Source: Mycolicibacterium pulveris
GTDB lineage: Bacteria; Actinomycetota; Actinomycetes; Mycobacteriales; Mycobacteriaceae
NCBI RefSeq assembly: GCF_010725725.1
Contig: NZ_AP022599.1
Span: 2,356,001 to 2,420,000 of the forward strand
Reading direction: 5' to 3'
Length of the DNA stretch: 64,000 nucleotides
The stretch's first letter is position 1. Each line of letters starts with the position of its first letter. A program made the position numbers and the translations under genes. Shown here one piece after another: positions 9,370 through 18,240 of this stretch. Below the pieces are notes generated by a model. It did not search any database, was not told where the DNA came from, and was given only the letters and a program-made list of their open reading frames with translations.

Positions 9370-10161
9370 TCAGCCCTGGCGCCGGTCACGCCAGCGGCAC
9401 AGCGCCTCGGCCTCGGTGAGGTCGTAGTCGGGTCCGTTGGCGCCGACGGTGAGAAGGGTGACCCCGAGATCGGCCAGCGCGTCGGCTTCGGCGAGCAACG
9501 CGTCGATGGTCTTGCCGGACACGCCCGCCGACCGCTCGATCGCAGCGGGGTCGCGGCTGACGTCCGAACAGTGCCGGGCGAGGATCTCGGCCTTGCGCGG
9601 ATATCCGGCGCTGCCGCTGAACGTGTGCCAAATGTCGGCGTGACGCGCCACCAGCCGCAGCGTTTTCCGTTCTCCTTCGCCGCCGATCAGCACCGGGATC
9701 TGCCGGGTCGGCGGCGGGTTCAGCTTGGCCAGCCGCGACGTGATCCGGGGCAGGCCGGCGGCCAGGTCGTCGAGGCGGCTGCCCGCGGTGCCGAACTCGT
9801 AGCCGTATTCGTCGTAGTCCTTCTGCTTCCAGCCCGAGCCGACGCCAAGGATCAGTCGGCCGTCGCTGATGTGGTCGACGGCGCGGGCCATGTCGGCCAG
9901 CAGTTCAGGGTTGCGGTAGGAGTTGCAGGACACCAGCGCGCCGATCTCGATGCGCGAGGTCTGTTCGGCCCAGGCGCCCAGCATCGTCCAGCATTCGAAG
10001 TGCGGTCCGTCGGGATCGCCGTACAGGGGGAAGAAGTGGTCCCAGTTGAACGCGATGTCGACGCCCAGGTCCTCACAGCGACGCACGGCGTCGCGGATGT
10101 AGTGATATTGCGGGGAATGTTGCGGCTGCAGCTGCACACCGATGCGAATGGGGAAGCTCAC
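9370..10161 (-). CDS. LLM-class F420-dependent oxidoreductase (Rv0044c-type)
   Basis: 263 aa from a GTG. Luciferase-like TIM barrel with FNWDHFFPLYGDPDGPHFEC, EIGALVSCNSYRNPELLA and ILGVGSGWKQKDYDEYGYEF, all typical of mycobacterial F420-dependent LLM enzymes. Position and length match Rv0044c. The substrate is unknown. It is divergent from the phosphotransferase gene at 10248, with a clean inverted repeat in the gap that probably controls one or both. Confidence 0.92.
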   Translation of the reverse strand: MSFPIRIGVQLQPQHSPQYHYIRDAVRRCEDLGVDIAFNWDHFFPLYGDPDGPHFECWTMLGAWAEQTSRIEIGALVSCNSYRNPELLADMARAVDHISDGRLILGVGSGWKQKDYDEYGYEFGTAGSRLDDLAAGLPRITSRLAKLNPPPTRQIPVLIGGEGERKTLRLVARHADIWHTFSGSAGYPRKAEILARHCSDVSRDPAAIERSAGVSGKTIDALLAEADALADLGVTLLTVGANGPDYDLTEAEALCRWRDRRQG

Positions 10162-10184
10162 CGTTTCAACGTACGTGCGCGCTG

Positions 10185-10204
10185 AGATGAGAGCACTCTC
10201 ATCT
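10185..10204. promoter_or_regulatory. inverted repeat AGATGAGAG-CA-CTCTCATCT
   Basis: Perfect 9-bp arms around a 2-bp centre, between the divergent starts of the LLM oxidoreductase (10161) and the phosphotransferase (10248). Shape and size fit an operator for a dimeric regulator. A looser version (GATGAG - 6 bp - CTCATC) recurs at 11428-11445 before the small secreted protein, so one regulator may cover the three genes. Confidence 0.6.
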
Positions 10205-10247
10205 GAGGTTCATCTGCGATTCCGCGTCGGCGACCACCCTTGGTGGC

Positions 10248-11432
10248 ATGGCTTCGCCTGCGCTGAACCTGCTACTCGGCCCGCACGCACCCGACGTGCT
10301 GGCCGCTGCCCTCGCGCAGTACGGCGGCGAGCTCGAACACCTGCAGCCCGGTCACGTCAACGTTCGGCCGAGCGGCGCGGGCACCGTCATGTACTGGGCG
10401 GCCGTGCGTCGCGCCGACGGCAGCCGCACCACGGAGATTCTTGCCGCCACCACCGGTAGGCACATCCCGCATGGCGCCGCCGTGATCGCCGGCGAGCATC
10501 TCGGTGAACCGGTGCAGATCGGCATCTGGCGGTGGCCGCAGGATCCGGCGTTGCCGGCGCTCGAAGCCGCCACCGACCCGGGGGTGCTTCGCGAACTCGG
10601 GTTGGGCACAACGGAAGTCACCGATGTCAAGGTGCGTGCGTACCGGCCTGCGCAACGCGCGGTGCTTCAGGTGTGCGACGGCGAACGCACATGGTTTCTC
10701 AAGGTGCTGCGGCCCTCGGCGGCGACGCAGGTGCGTGCCCGCCATGACCTGGCCAGCGCGCACCTGCCGGTTCCGCCAGTGGCTGGGTTCAGCGCGGACG
10801 GGATGATCGTGCTGCCCGAAGCGCCGGGAACGCCGCTGCGCAGCGTGCTGGCCGACGGTGCCGTTGCGCCGCTGCCCGAGGCGCTGGAAGCGCTGTTGGA
10901 CGCGCTGCCCGCCGAGCTGACGGCGATGCCGCGACGACGCTCGCACCTGCAGCTCGTCGACGACAACGCGGCGGCGCTGCGGTGGGCCGCGGCCGACGAG
11001 CCGGTGGTGCTGGCCGAGCTGGACGACCTCGTCGACGCGCTGCACACCGTCGAGGAGGTGCCGGGGCCGGTGGTGCCGGTGCACGGTGACTTCTACGAGG
11101 GTCAGCTGCTGACCCGCGGTGAACGGATCACCGGGTTGGTCGATCTGGACACCGCAGGACCCGGCGAGCGTATCGACGAGTGGGCGATGCTGCTCGCGCA
11201 CCTGTCGGGGCTGGATCTCGACGACCAATGGCATCCGACGGCGGGACGGTACGCGGCCGAGGTGCTCGCCCACGCCGATCGACGGGTTCCGCCGCGGCAG
11301 CTACGGCAGCGCACCGCCGCGGCGCTGCTCGGCCTGGCCACCGGTCCATTCCGGATCCAGCATCCGCACTGGCCCGAGCACACCGTCGCGCGCCTGGAGC
11401 TGGCGAAGAAATGGCTGGCGAGCGCCGGATGA
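10248..11432 (+). CDS. aminoglycoside-phosphotransferase-fold kinase of unknown substrate
   Basis: 394 aa. The C-terminal half has the APH-type kinase core: WFLKVLRPS (nucleotide-binding Lys), the catalytic-loop motif VPVHGDFYEGQLL and the metal-binding GLVDLDTAGPGERIDEW. The first ~130 residues are a separate N-terminal region (LEHLQPGHVNVRPSGAGTVM) seen in actinobacterial proteins of this group. The family phosphorylates hydroxyls on sugars, choline or antibiotics; nothing here fixes the substrate. Antibiotic resistance should not be assumed. The ATG at 10248 follows the inverted repeat at 10185-10204; the next gene begins 93 bases after its stop. Confidence 0.85.
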   Translation: MASPALNLLLGPHAPDVLAAALAQYGGELEHLQPGHVNVRPSGAGTVMYWAAVRRADGSRTTEILAATTGRHIPHGAAVIAGEHLGEPVQIGIWRWPQDPALPALEAATDPGVLRELGLGTTEVTDVKVRAYRPAQRAVLQVCDGERTWFLKVLRPSAATQVRARHDLASAHLPVPPVAGFSADGMIVLPEAPGTPLRSVLADGAVAPLPEALEALLDALPAELTAMPRRRSHLQLVDDNAAALRWAAADEPVVLAELDDLVDALHTVEEVPGPVVPVHGDFYEGQLLTRGERITGLVDLDTAGPGERIDEWAMLLAHLSGLDLDDQWHPTAGRYAAEVLAHADRRVPPRQLRQRTAAALLGLATGPFRIQHPHWPEHTVARLELAKKWLASAG

Positions 11433-11445
11433 GAAGGCGCTCATC
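11428..11445. promoter_or_regulatory. inverted repeat GATGAG-N6-CTCATC
   Basis: Overlaps the stop codon of the phosphotransferase gene, about 80 bases before the small secreted protein. It shares the GATGAG half-site with the palindrome at 10185-10204 but has a wider spacer, so it is a weaker candidate for the same regulator. Confidence 0.4.
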
Positions 11446-11524
11446 TTCGTCTCCTCCTGCCTTCACCGCGGGGCGAGACATTGGACATGTCGGGGAAACG
11501 AGAACGCGAGAAAAGGAGCACACA

Positions 11525-11764
11525 ATGAATCGCAAGTCCACTTGGAAGGTGCTGACCGTGGGCGCCGCGCTGACCGGGCTCGGGGTCGCCGGAGCGGGTG
11601 CCGCGCACGCCGACGTCGAACCAACCGCGTTGGCCGCGCACCCGGCGAACATTCAACTGTCCGTGGACGTTCCGCAGATCGAGGGCCCGGTGCAGCTGAA
11701 CATCCCGCAGGAGTTCCACGGCCTCTACGACAGCGTCGACAGCGGAAGTTACTGGGACAGCTGA
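11525..11764 (+). CDS. small secreted protein, 79 aa
   Basis: Start fixed by a good ribosome binding site (AAAAGGAG, about 6 bases upstream of the ATG). Residues 1-29 are a classical signal peptide (KSTWKVLTVGAALTGLGVAG, AxA cleavage near GAAHA-D). The mature part is about 50 residues, acidic, with no cysteine, and ends in YDSVDSGSYWDS. No family is recognised. It is followed by a strong hairpin terminator, so it may be transcribed as its own short message or as the second gene after the phosphotransferase. Confidence 0.75.
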   Translation: MNRKSTWKVLTVGAALTGLGVAGAGAAHADVEPTALAAHPANIQLSVDVPQIEGPVQLNIPQEFHGLYDSVDSGSYWDS

Positions 11765-11780
11765 GTTTACGGCGGCGAGC

Positions 11781-11807
11781 AGCGGCGGCGCTTCTAGCGC
11801 CGCCGCT
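11781..11807. terminator. bidirectional hairpin terminator
   Basis: Perfect 11-bp stem AGCGGCGGCGC / GCGCCGCCGCT with a 5-base loop. It lies between the plus-strand small secreted gene (stop 11764) and the minus-strand PhoX gene (stop 11829) and can serve both. Confidence 0.85.
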
Positions 11808-11828
11808 TTCGTCGCTAGCTAGTGCACG

Positions 11829-13904
11829 CTAGACACCGATATTCCCGTTCGACTTCCACACCGCGACCACCGACGGCCGCGCCGTGCCGTTGCCGCCCTC
11901 GGGCCAGCGCGACAGCGGGGCGTCGATGCTGTTGTCGTCGTGCTCACCCGGATGCTGGACGCACACGGTGACAAGGTCGTCGGTGACTACGGGACCGCAC
12001 GTCTCCGCACCGAGCGGAACGGTGAGGAACTGCTTGGTCTCGCCGCGGTTCGGCCCGTTCAGCGCGACGGCGAACAACCCGTCGTTGGAGTCCAGCGCGT
12101 TGCCGTCGGTGGAGATCCACAGGTTGCCGTGACTGTCGAAGGCCAGATTGTCCGGGCAGGAGATCGGGCTGACCTTGGTCTTGTCGAACCCGCCGTAGTA
12201 GGTGTCGGCGGCCGCCGGATCCCCGCACACCAGCAGCAGTTCCCAGGTGAAGTTCGTACCGGCGTGGTCGTCGGTGATCTCGAGGATCTGCCCGCTCTTG
12301 TTGTCGTTGCGCGGATTGGCCGCATCGGGCCCTGGTTCGCCGTCGGCGCCGCGCTCGTCGTTGTTGGTCAGCGCAACGTAGACCTTGCCGGTCCTCGGGT
12401 TGGCCTCGACGTCTTCCGGCCGGTCCATCTTGGTGGCGCCGACCTTGTCGGCGGCCATTCGGGTGAAGACGGCGACCTCCACCGGCGAGAAGCCGTCGAC
12501 CAGCGACTCGGCGCGACCTTCCGGGCCGGATCGCAGCAGCGGCAACCAGGTGCCCGTGCCGCGGAAGGAACCGCCCGATGGCGGCCTACCGGAGCCGTCG
12601 ATCTCATCGGCGGGCACGTCGCTGGACAGCTTGGCCACATACAGCGTGCCCTCGTCGAGGATCGCCATGTTGTTGGCCATCGCCGCCGGTTCGGTTCCCG
12701 GCTGCACCTTGCGGCTGGAGACGAACTTGTACATGTAATCGAAGCGCTCGTCGTCTCCGGTGTAGGCGACGACGGAACCGTCGTCGGTGACGTAGACGTT
12801 TGCGCCCTCGTGCTTGAGTCGGCCCATCGCGGAATGCTTGACCGGCGTCGACGTCGGATCCCACGGGTTGAGTTCGACGACGTAGCCGAACCGGTTGGGC
12901 TCGTTGGGTGTCTTGGTCAGATCGAAACGGGGGTCGAAGGTCTCCCACAGCAACGCGGTCGGCTCCAGAGAGATGCCGTACCGGTCCAACCGGTCGGTGT
13001 CGACGGGACCCGGCTTCGGGGAGCCTTCGGCGGCGCCGAAGTAGTCCTGGAAATTCTCTTCGCCCGACAGCACTGTGCCCCAAGGGGTTACACCACCGGC
13101 GCAGTTGGCGAACGTGCCCGCCACCGTGCGCCCGGTCGGGTCCGCGGCGGTCTTGACGAAGTCGGTGCCCGCTGCGGGACCCGTCAGCGTGTGCGGGGTG
13201 TCGGTGGTGATGCGCCGGTTGTAGCGGCCCATGACGGGCTTCAGACCTTGCGGTGTGCGCTCGACCTCGACGACGCCCATGCCGACTGCGGCGATCTCGA
13301 CGTCGAATTGCTCGCGAGTGGGCTTGTCGAAGCCGGGGAACATGAAGATCGGGTCGACGTACTCGAAGTTGGTCACCAGTAGGAAGCGGTTGGGCTGACC
13401 AGCCAAATCAGCCGGGATCGGGAGCAACCCGGCGAAGTCGTTGTTGAAGCCGAATTGGCCGCGTTGCGCGGCACCCGTCTGGTTGTTGACGTCGAATTGC
13501 GGTGCGCCGTCGAGGATCGGGTCGCCCCAGCTGATCACCACGGACTGCTCGTAGCCCTCAGGGATGACGACGACGTCTTCGCTGTTAGGGGGGACCGACG
13601 CGAACCGCATACCGACCGGCGGATCGGGGGGCGCCGCCGACGACGTCGGCGCGGCAGCGGGCGGATCGTCGGTGCCGCACGCGGCCAATGCCGAGCCCGC
13701 GCCGACCGCCAGCACCGCGATGCCGCTCGCCCGCAGTACGGAGCGCCGCGAGACGGCTTTGACGACGTCGCCGAAGTACTCGTTGTCGCTGGTGTTGGGT
13801 ACCGGCTTGGAGCAGGCATCGCCGCACTTGTAGAGGCATGTCACATGCTGACGCTTGGACTTGCCGTTGTGGGAAACGAACAGGTTCAACGGAATGAGGG
13901 CCAC
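11829..13904 (-). CDS. PhoX-family (DUF839) phosphatase, Tat-exported
   Basis: 691 aa from a GTG. PhoX enzymes are Tat-exported alkaline phosphatases that use calcium and iron to release phosphate from organic esters. The leader is long, with conserved cysteines (HVTCLYKCGDACSKP), then the twin-arginine stretch VSRRSVLRASG followed by a hydrophobic segment ending LAACG, which could be a lipobox. The body contains typical family blocks (FASVPPNSEDVVVIPEGYEQ, GRYNRRI, TPWGTVLSGEENF, GYVVELNPWDP, DRPEDVEANPRTGKVYVALT, SCPDNLAFD). Length is normal for the actinobacterial branch. It stands alone with a terminator at its 3' end. No PHO box was identified. Confidence 0.92.
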   Translation of the reverse strand: MALIPLNLFVSHNGKSKRQHVTCLYKCGDACSKPVPNTSDNEYFGDVVKAVSRRSVLRASGIAVLAVGAGSALAACGTDDPPAAAPTSSAAPPDPPVGMRFASVPPNSEDVVVIPEGYEQSVVISWGDPILDGAPQFDVNNQTGAAQRGQFGFNNDFAGLLPIPADLAGQPNRFLLVTNFEYVDPIFMFPGFDKPTREQFDVEIAAVGMGVVEVERTPQGLKPVMGRYNRRITTDTPHTLTGPAAGTDFVKTAADPTGRTVAGTFANCAGGVTPWGTVLSGEENFQDYFGAAEGSPKPGPVDTDRLDRYGISLEPTALLWETFDPRFDLTKTPNEPNRFGYVVELNPWDPTSTPVKHSAMGRLKHEGANVYVTDDGSVVAYTGDDERFDYMYKFVSSRKVQPGTEPAAMANNMAILDEGTLYVAKLSSDVPADEIDGSGRPPSGGSFRGTGTWLPLLRSGPEGRAESLVDGFSPVEVAVFTRMAADKVGATKMDRPEDVEANPRTGKVYVALTNNDERGADGEPGPDAANPRNDNKSGQILEITDDHAGTNFTWELLLVCGDPAAADTYYGGFDKTKVSPISCPDNLAFDSHGNLWISTDGNALDSNDGLFAVALNGPNRGETKQFLTVPLGAETCGPVVTDDLVTVCVQHPGEHDDNSIDAPLSRWPEGGNGTARPSVVAVWKSNGNIGV

Positions 13905-13973
13905 GGCGGAGGAACTTACGAGAGCCCGGTTAGCAGGCGGTGAACATCAGACCAACGCGCTACGGCGAGAGCG

Positions 13974-14873
13974 CTACTCGGCGAGCACCTCGCGCAGGAT
14001 CTCGATCAGCTTGCCCGGCTGGTCGCTCTGGACCGAGTGGCCGGCGTCTTCGACGATGTGGACATCGCGGAAACCCGGTGCCCTACGGGCGAACTCGGCC
14101 GCGTCGTCGTCGTTGACGAAGAACGACCTGGCGCCGCGCACCAGGGTGGTGGGCACTTCCAGACGCGGCACGTCGTCCCATAGTCCTTCGAAACCCTCGC
14201 CCTTGCGGATCTCGTCGTAACGCCACGTCCAGGTGCCGTCCTCGAGCCGCTTGGCGTTGTGGAAAACCCCGCGCCGCAACGATTCCCGGTCCCGGTGGGG
14301 GGCGGCGGCGACGGTCAGCTCGAGCATCGCGTCGAAGCTTTCGAACGTCCGCGGGCCCTGCACCAGGGCGACGGTGCCCTTCTGCGCGTCGCTCATCTCG
14401 GTGTGGCGTTCCGGCGCCGACGGGGTCACGTCGACGAGCACCAGCCGCGACACCAGCGCCGGGACTGAGACCGCCAGCCGCAGCGCCGTCAACCCGCCCA
14501 GCGACATCCCGACGACGAGGTCGGCGTCGGGCGCGAGCTCACGCAGCACCGGTTCGATGGTGGCCGCGTTGAGCTTCGGGCCGTAGTCGCCGTCGTCGCG
14601 CCACGCCGAGCGGCCGTGACCGGGCAAATCCAGCGCCAGCGCGGGCGCGCCGAGACCGAGGGCGACGGTGTCCCAGGTGTGGGCGTTCTGCCCGCCGCCG
14701 TGCAGGTACACCACCCGCGGCGCGGCGTCCCCGAACTTCAGCGCGCTGATCGGCCCGGCGTCGATCCGCGCCACCGGCGGCACGGTTTCAACACCGGCCT
14801 GGCGCGCGTTCTCCTTGAGGAAGGTGAACTCGTCGAGGGAGGCCAGTTCGTCGTCGGCGCTTATGTCGGTCAC
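13974..14873 (-). CDS. alpha/beta-hydrolase (Rv0045c-type esterase)
   Basis: 299 aa from GTG 14873 (MTDISADDELASLDEF), which matches the length and start context of Rv0045c; a TTG five codons upstream is less likely. Blocks shared with Rv0045c as I recall it are VVYLHGGGQNAHTWDTV (oxyanion region), ALDLPGHGRSAW, VVGMSLGGLTALRL (nucleophilic elbow), VLVDVTPSAPERH, the AAPHRD stretch and GHSVQSDQP (catalytic His). Rv0045c is an esterase active on short acyl esters; the physiological substrate is not established. The position beside ino1 is conserved. Confidence 0.93.
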   Translation of the reverse strand: MTDISADDELASLDEFTFLKENARQAGVETVPPVARIDAGPISALKFGDAAPRVVYLHGGGQNAHTWDTVALGLGAPALALDLPGHGRSAWRDDGDYGPKLNAATIEPVLRELAPDADLVVGMSLGGLTALRLAVSVPALVSRLVLVDVTPSAPERHTEMSDAQKGTVALVQGPRTFESFDAMLELTVAAAPHRDRESLRRGVFHNAKRLEDGTWTWRYDEIRKGEGFEGLWDDVPRLEVPTTLVRGARSFFVNDDDAAEFARRAPGFRDVHIVEDAGHSVQSDQPGKLIEILREVLAE

Positions 14874-14956
14874 AGCGAAACAGTACAAAACGCGATCGGT
14901 GGAGCCCCAGCCGCGCTCAACGCGGGTCAGGGCTCTACCGAATCGGAAAGGGAAAG

Positions 14957-16063
14957 TCAGCCCTCGATGAAGGTCTCCAGCTGCGCGCGGGCGACATCAT
15001 CGGGCAACTGCTTCGGCGGGCTCTTCATCAGGTAGGCCGACGCCGCCTCGACCGGGCCGCCGATGCCGCGGTCCTTGGCGATCTTGGCCGCACGCACCGC
15101 GTCGATGATCACACCCGCCGAGTTCGGCGAGTCCCACACCTCGAGCTTGTACTCCAGGTTCAGCGGCACATCGCCGAACGCGCGGCCCTCCAGGCGCACA
15201 TAGGCCCACTTGCGGTCGTCGAGCCAGCCGACGTGATCGGACGGGCCGATGTGGACGTCCTTGGTCTTGAACTCACGCTGCAGGTTGCTCGTGACGGCCT
15301 GGGTCTTGGAGATCTTCTTGGACTCCAGCCGCTCGCGCTCGAGCATGTTGAGGAAGTCCATGTTGCCGCCGACGTTGAGCTGCATGGTGCGGTCCAGCTG
15401 CACACCGCGGTCCTCGAACAGCTTGGCCATCACCCGGTGGGTGATCGTCGCGCCGATCTGGCTCTTGATGTCGTCGCCCACGATCGGCACGCCGGCGTCG
15501 GCGAACTTCTTGGCCCACACCGGGTCGCTGGCGATGAACACCGGCAGCGCGTTGACGAACGCCACCCCGGCGTCGATCGCGCACTGCGCGTAGAACTTGT
15601 CGGCCTCCTCGCTGCCCACCGGCAGGTAGGACACCAGCACGTCGACGTTGTTCTCCTTGAGTACAGCCACCACGTCGACGGGATCGACGTCGGACACCTC
15701 GATGGTGTCGGCGTAGTACTTGCCGATGCCGTCGAGCGTCGGGCCGCGCTGCACCGTCACGTTGGTCGGCGGCACGTCTGCGATCTTGATGGTGTTGTTC
15801 TCCGACGCGAAGATCGCCTCGGACAGGTCGAAGCCGACCTTCTTGGCGTCCACGTCGAAGGCCGCGACGAACTTCACGTCGCGGACGTGGTACGGGCCGA
15901 GTCGCACATGCATGAGCCCGGGTACGGTGGCCGTCTCATCGGCGTCCTGGTAGTACTGCACGCCCTGGACCAGCGAGGCGGCACAGTTACCCACACCGAC
16001 AATCGCGACCCGCACTTCCGCGTTTGGTGTCGCCGGCGCGCCGGCTCCGATGTGCTCACTCAT
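14957..16063 (-). CDS. ino1: inositol-1-phosphate synthase
   Basis: 368 aa. Converts glucose 6-phosphate to 1L-myo-inositol 1-phosphate with bound NAD, feeding phosphatidylinositol, PIMs, lipoarabinomannan and mycothiol. The NAD-binding motif is [20 protein letters not shown]; other landmarks are [35 protein letters not shown] and [20 protein letters not shown] with lysines of the active site. The start ATG at 16063 follows an AAGGGAAG site and gives a length almost equal to the M. tuberculosis enzyme (367). It lies 38 bases downstream of the PadR gene and is probably cotranscribed with it. The PadR-ino1 order is conserved. Confidence 0.97.
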   Translation of the reverse strand: MSEHIGAGAPATPNAEVRVAIVGVGNCAASLVQGVQYYQDADETATVPGLMHVRLGPYHVRDVKFVAAFDVDAKKVGFDLSEAIFASENNTIKIADVPPTNVTVQRGPTLDGIGKYYADTIEVSDVDPVDVVAVLKENNVDVLVSYLPVGSEEADKFYAQCAIDAGVAFVNALPVFIASDPVWAKKFADAGVPIVGDDIKSQIGATITHRVMAKLFEDRGVQLDRTMQLNVGGNMDFLNMLERERLESKKISKTQAVTSNLQREFKTKDVHIGPSDHVGWLDDRKWAYVRLEGRAFGDVPLNLEYKLEVWDSPNSAGVIIDAVRAAKIAKDRGIGGPVEAASAYLMKSPPKQLPDDVARAQLETFIEG

Positions 16064-16101
16064 GACACGAACTCTTCCCTTCGTACTAACTCGTAAATGC
16101 C

Positions 16102-16647
16102 TTACGGCTGCTCGGCGCGCCTCTGCGCCAGCTGTTCGGCCGCGATCAACTCGTTGAGCCACTTGACTTCGCGCTCACTGGATTCCAACCCGAGCTGGTG
16201 AAGCTGGCGGGTGTACCTGTCGATCGAGCTGCTCGCCCGCGCGACGGCTTCACGCAGGCCTTCGCGACGTTCCTCCACCTGACGACGGCGTCCCTCGAGG
16301 ATCCGCATCCTCGCCTCGGCCGGCGTCCGGTTGAAGAACGCGAGGTGGACGCCGAACCCGTCGTCGGAGTAGTTCTGCGGGCCGGTATCGGCCACCAGTT
16401 CGGCGAACCGTTGCTTACCGGCGTCGGTAAGCCGGTAGACGCGCCGGGCGCGACGCATCTTCTGGGTGCCGTCCGGCGCCGGATCTTCCACGATCAGCCC
16501 GTCGGCCTGCATCCGGCGCAGCGCCGGGTACAGGGAACCGTAGGAGAACGCGCGGAACGCCCCGAGCAGCCCGGTCAACCTCTTGCGGAGTTCGTAGCCG
16601 TGCATCGGAGACTCCAGCAGGAGTCCCAGGATGGCCAGTTCAAGCAC
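16102..16647 (-). CDS. PadR-family regulator (Rv0047c-type)
   Basis: 181 aa. PadR winged helix ([40 protein letters not shown]) followed by a C-terminal dimerisation helix bundle. The start was set at GTG 16647 because AAAGGAGG lies eight bases upstream; a GTG 14 codons earlier (16689) has no such site. The result matches the ~180-residue Rv0047c. It sits directly upstream of ino1 and likely controls inositol synthesis and its own expression through the palindrome at 16702-16726. The ligand is unknown. Confidence 0.93.
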   Translation of the reverse strand: MLELAILGLLLESPMHGYELRKRLTGLLGAFRAFSYGSLYPALRRMQADGLIVEDPAPDGTQKMRRARRVYRLTDAGKQRFAELVADTGPQNYSDDGFGVHLAFFNRTPAEARMRILEGRRRQVEERREGLREAVARASSSIDRYTRQLHQLGLESSEREVKWLNELIAAEQLAQRRAEQP

Positions 16648-16701
16648 CGGGGACACCTCCTTTGCTCGTCCGTTACGGCGGCTCGACACCTCGGCCCATA
16701 G

Positions 16702-16726
16702 TATCGCGCCGATATATTCGACGCGA
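16702..16726. promoter_or_regulatory. candidate PadR operator/promoter
   Basis: A TATCG-CGC-CGATA palindrome (16702-16714) overlaps a wider TCGCG ... CGCGA pair (16704-16726) around the AT-rich core GATATATT. It lies about 60 bases upstream of the PadR start, in an otherwise GC-rich 133-base gap, so it is the best site for the PadR-ino1 promoter and its autoregulation. Confidence 0.5.
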
Positions 16727-16780
16727 ACTGCGGGTGACCCGCACGCAAACGCCGCCAGGGTCTGAACCGCGGGGCCGTCC

Positions 16781-17614
16781 CTACCCGGACGGATAGCTGA
16801 TCCGCTTGACCCTGCCGTCCGGCGCCAACTGGATGTGGCCGCCGCCGAAGTCGCTGGAGACGTACACCGAGATCGACACGTCGTCCGGGGTGGTCGGGTC
16901 GGTGCCGGGATCGACGGTCAGATAGGTGCTGGTGACGTCCGTCGGCTTGATTCCCAGCGTTTCCGGCGCCCCGCGCAGCACGCCGACGACCGTCTTGATG
17001 TCGAACCGGCCCAGGTCCACCACCCTGGCGCTGCTGCTCTTGGAGGAGGTCGACGGGTCGTCCCAGCCGCCGCGGTAGGTGTAGTTGAGCTCGCGTCGGT
17101 CCTCGGTCGGGTCCGGCCGGCTCAGCACCGCGTACTCCGGATACACGGTCAGCCGGTAACCGGTGGTGTCGCCGAACCGGTCGTTCATCTGCTGGAGCAA
17201 ACCGGTGAGACCGCCAAGGGAATGCAGCTGCCGGGGCGGGGTGAGCACGACGGGCGCGATCCCGTCCGGCTTGGCGCCGGGGTCGGCGGAAGCGCCCAGG
17301 GGGGCGGAGCTGCCCTCGAACAGACCCCAGCCGATCGCGATGCCCACGACCACCAGCACACCCGCCACCGCGAGCCGAATGCCCCAGTTGACCGGTTGTG
17401 TCACCTGCCGGTTGACCACCTTGGTGATCATCGGGACCACCGGGGTCTTGGCGTTCTGCAGGTCGGCCACCAGATCCTGCAGCTGACCCAGCGTCGTGGC
17501 GGCAGTGGCCGATTTCACGCGTTCGCCATGCTCGGTCATCGACAACTGGCCGTCAGCCAGGGCGGTGTCGAGAATCTGGCAGATCTCGGCGCGGTCGCTG
17601 TCTTTGGCCCGCAT
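16781..17614 (-). CDS. DUF1707 membrane-anchored protein (Rv0048c-type)
   Basis: 277 aa from ATG 17614; a GTG 12 codons upstream is possible and would give 289 aa, the length I recall for Rv0048c. The N-terminus is a DUF1707 domain (RAKDSDRAEICQILDTALAD, MTEHGERVKSA). A single membrane segment follows (LAVAGVLVVVGIAIGWGLF), and the remaining ~170 residues are probably extracytoplasmic. DUF1707 often occurs on actinobacterial envelope and signalling proteins; its function is not established. It is divergent from the DUF5318 gene with a 124-bp gap. Confidence 0.88.
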   Translation of the reverse strand: MRAKDSDRAEICQILDTALADGQLSMTEHGERVKSATAATTLGQLQDLVADLQNAKTPVVPMITKVVNRQVTQPVNWGIRLAVAGVLVVVGIAIGWGLFEGSSAPLGASADPGAKPDGIAPVVLTPPRQLHSLGGLTGLLQQMNDRFGDTTGYRLTVYPEYAVLSRPDPTEDRRELNYTYRGGWDDPSTSSKSSSARVVDLGRFDIKTVVGVLRGAPETLGIKPTDVTSTYLTVDPGTDPTTPDDVSISVYVSSDFGGGHIQLAPDGRVKRISYPSG

Positions 17615-17738
17615 CCCCGATGTTCGCCACGCTGAGCTGCCCGAAGCCACGACGAGAATCGTAAAAGATGGTTTTCGATGGCGCGGGGCGAAGCACGTCG
17701 CGCATCGGTCTTCGCCGCACCGACGTACTCTGGTCCTC

Positions 17739-18182
17739 GTGCGAATGCAGCGACAGGTGGTGGACTACGCCCTTCGGCGACGGTCCCTGCTGGCGGAGGT
17801 CTACTCGGGGCGCACCGGCGTCTCGGAGGTGTGTGACGCCAACCCCTATCTGCTGCGCGCCGCGAAGTTCCATGGGAAGCCCAGTTCGGTGATGTGCCCG
17901 ATCTGTCGCAAGGAACAGCTCACCTTGGTGTCGTGGGTATTCGGTGACCATCTGGGCGCCGTGTCTGGTTCGGCGCGTTCCGCCGAGGAGCTGGTCCTGT
18001 TGGCGTCCCGATACGACGAGTTTTCGGTACACGTGGTGGAGGTATGCCGCACCTGCAGTTGGAATCACCTGGTCAAGTCGTACGTACTTGGCGCTGTCCC
18101 GCCGACCGGCCCGTCTCGGGGCAGGCGGGCCTCGCGGAGTACCCAGACGGCGCGCAGTCGTGCGCGCACGGCCAGTGAATAG
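17739..18182 (+). CDS. DUF5318 protein (Rv0049-type)
   Basis: 147 aa. Strongly conserved mycobacterial small protein: VDYALRRRSLLAEVYSGRTG, EVCDANPYLLRAAKFHGKPS, CPICRKEQLTLVSWVFG and VEVCRTCSWNHLVKSYVLG. Two CxxC pairs (CPIC, CRTC) plus nearby His suggest a structural zinc site. The C-terminal ~30 residues are basic and variable. The start GTG at 17739 gives MRMQRQ, matching Rv0049; an ATG two codons later is in frame. It lies immediately upstream of ponA1, a conserved neighbour. Function is unknown. Confidence 0.9.
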   Translation: MRMQRQVVDYALRRRSLLAEVYSGRTGVSEVCDANPYLLRAAKFHGKPSSVMCPICRKEQLTLVSWVFGDHLGAVSGSARSAEELVLLASRYDEFSVHVVEVCRTCSWNHLVKSYVLGAVPPTGPSRGRRASRSTQTARSRARTASE

Positions 18183-18240
18183 CGAAGGGCGCCACGACCG
18201 GTCAGGCAACGATCCCCGTAGGGGACGCGAAACTGATGGC

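Noticed and set aside
10248..11432. Aminoglycoside resistance gene
   Set aside because: The kinase fold is shared by many metabolic kinases; the N-terminal extension and chromosomal core context do not support a resistance role.
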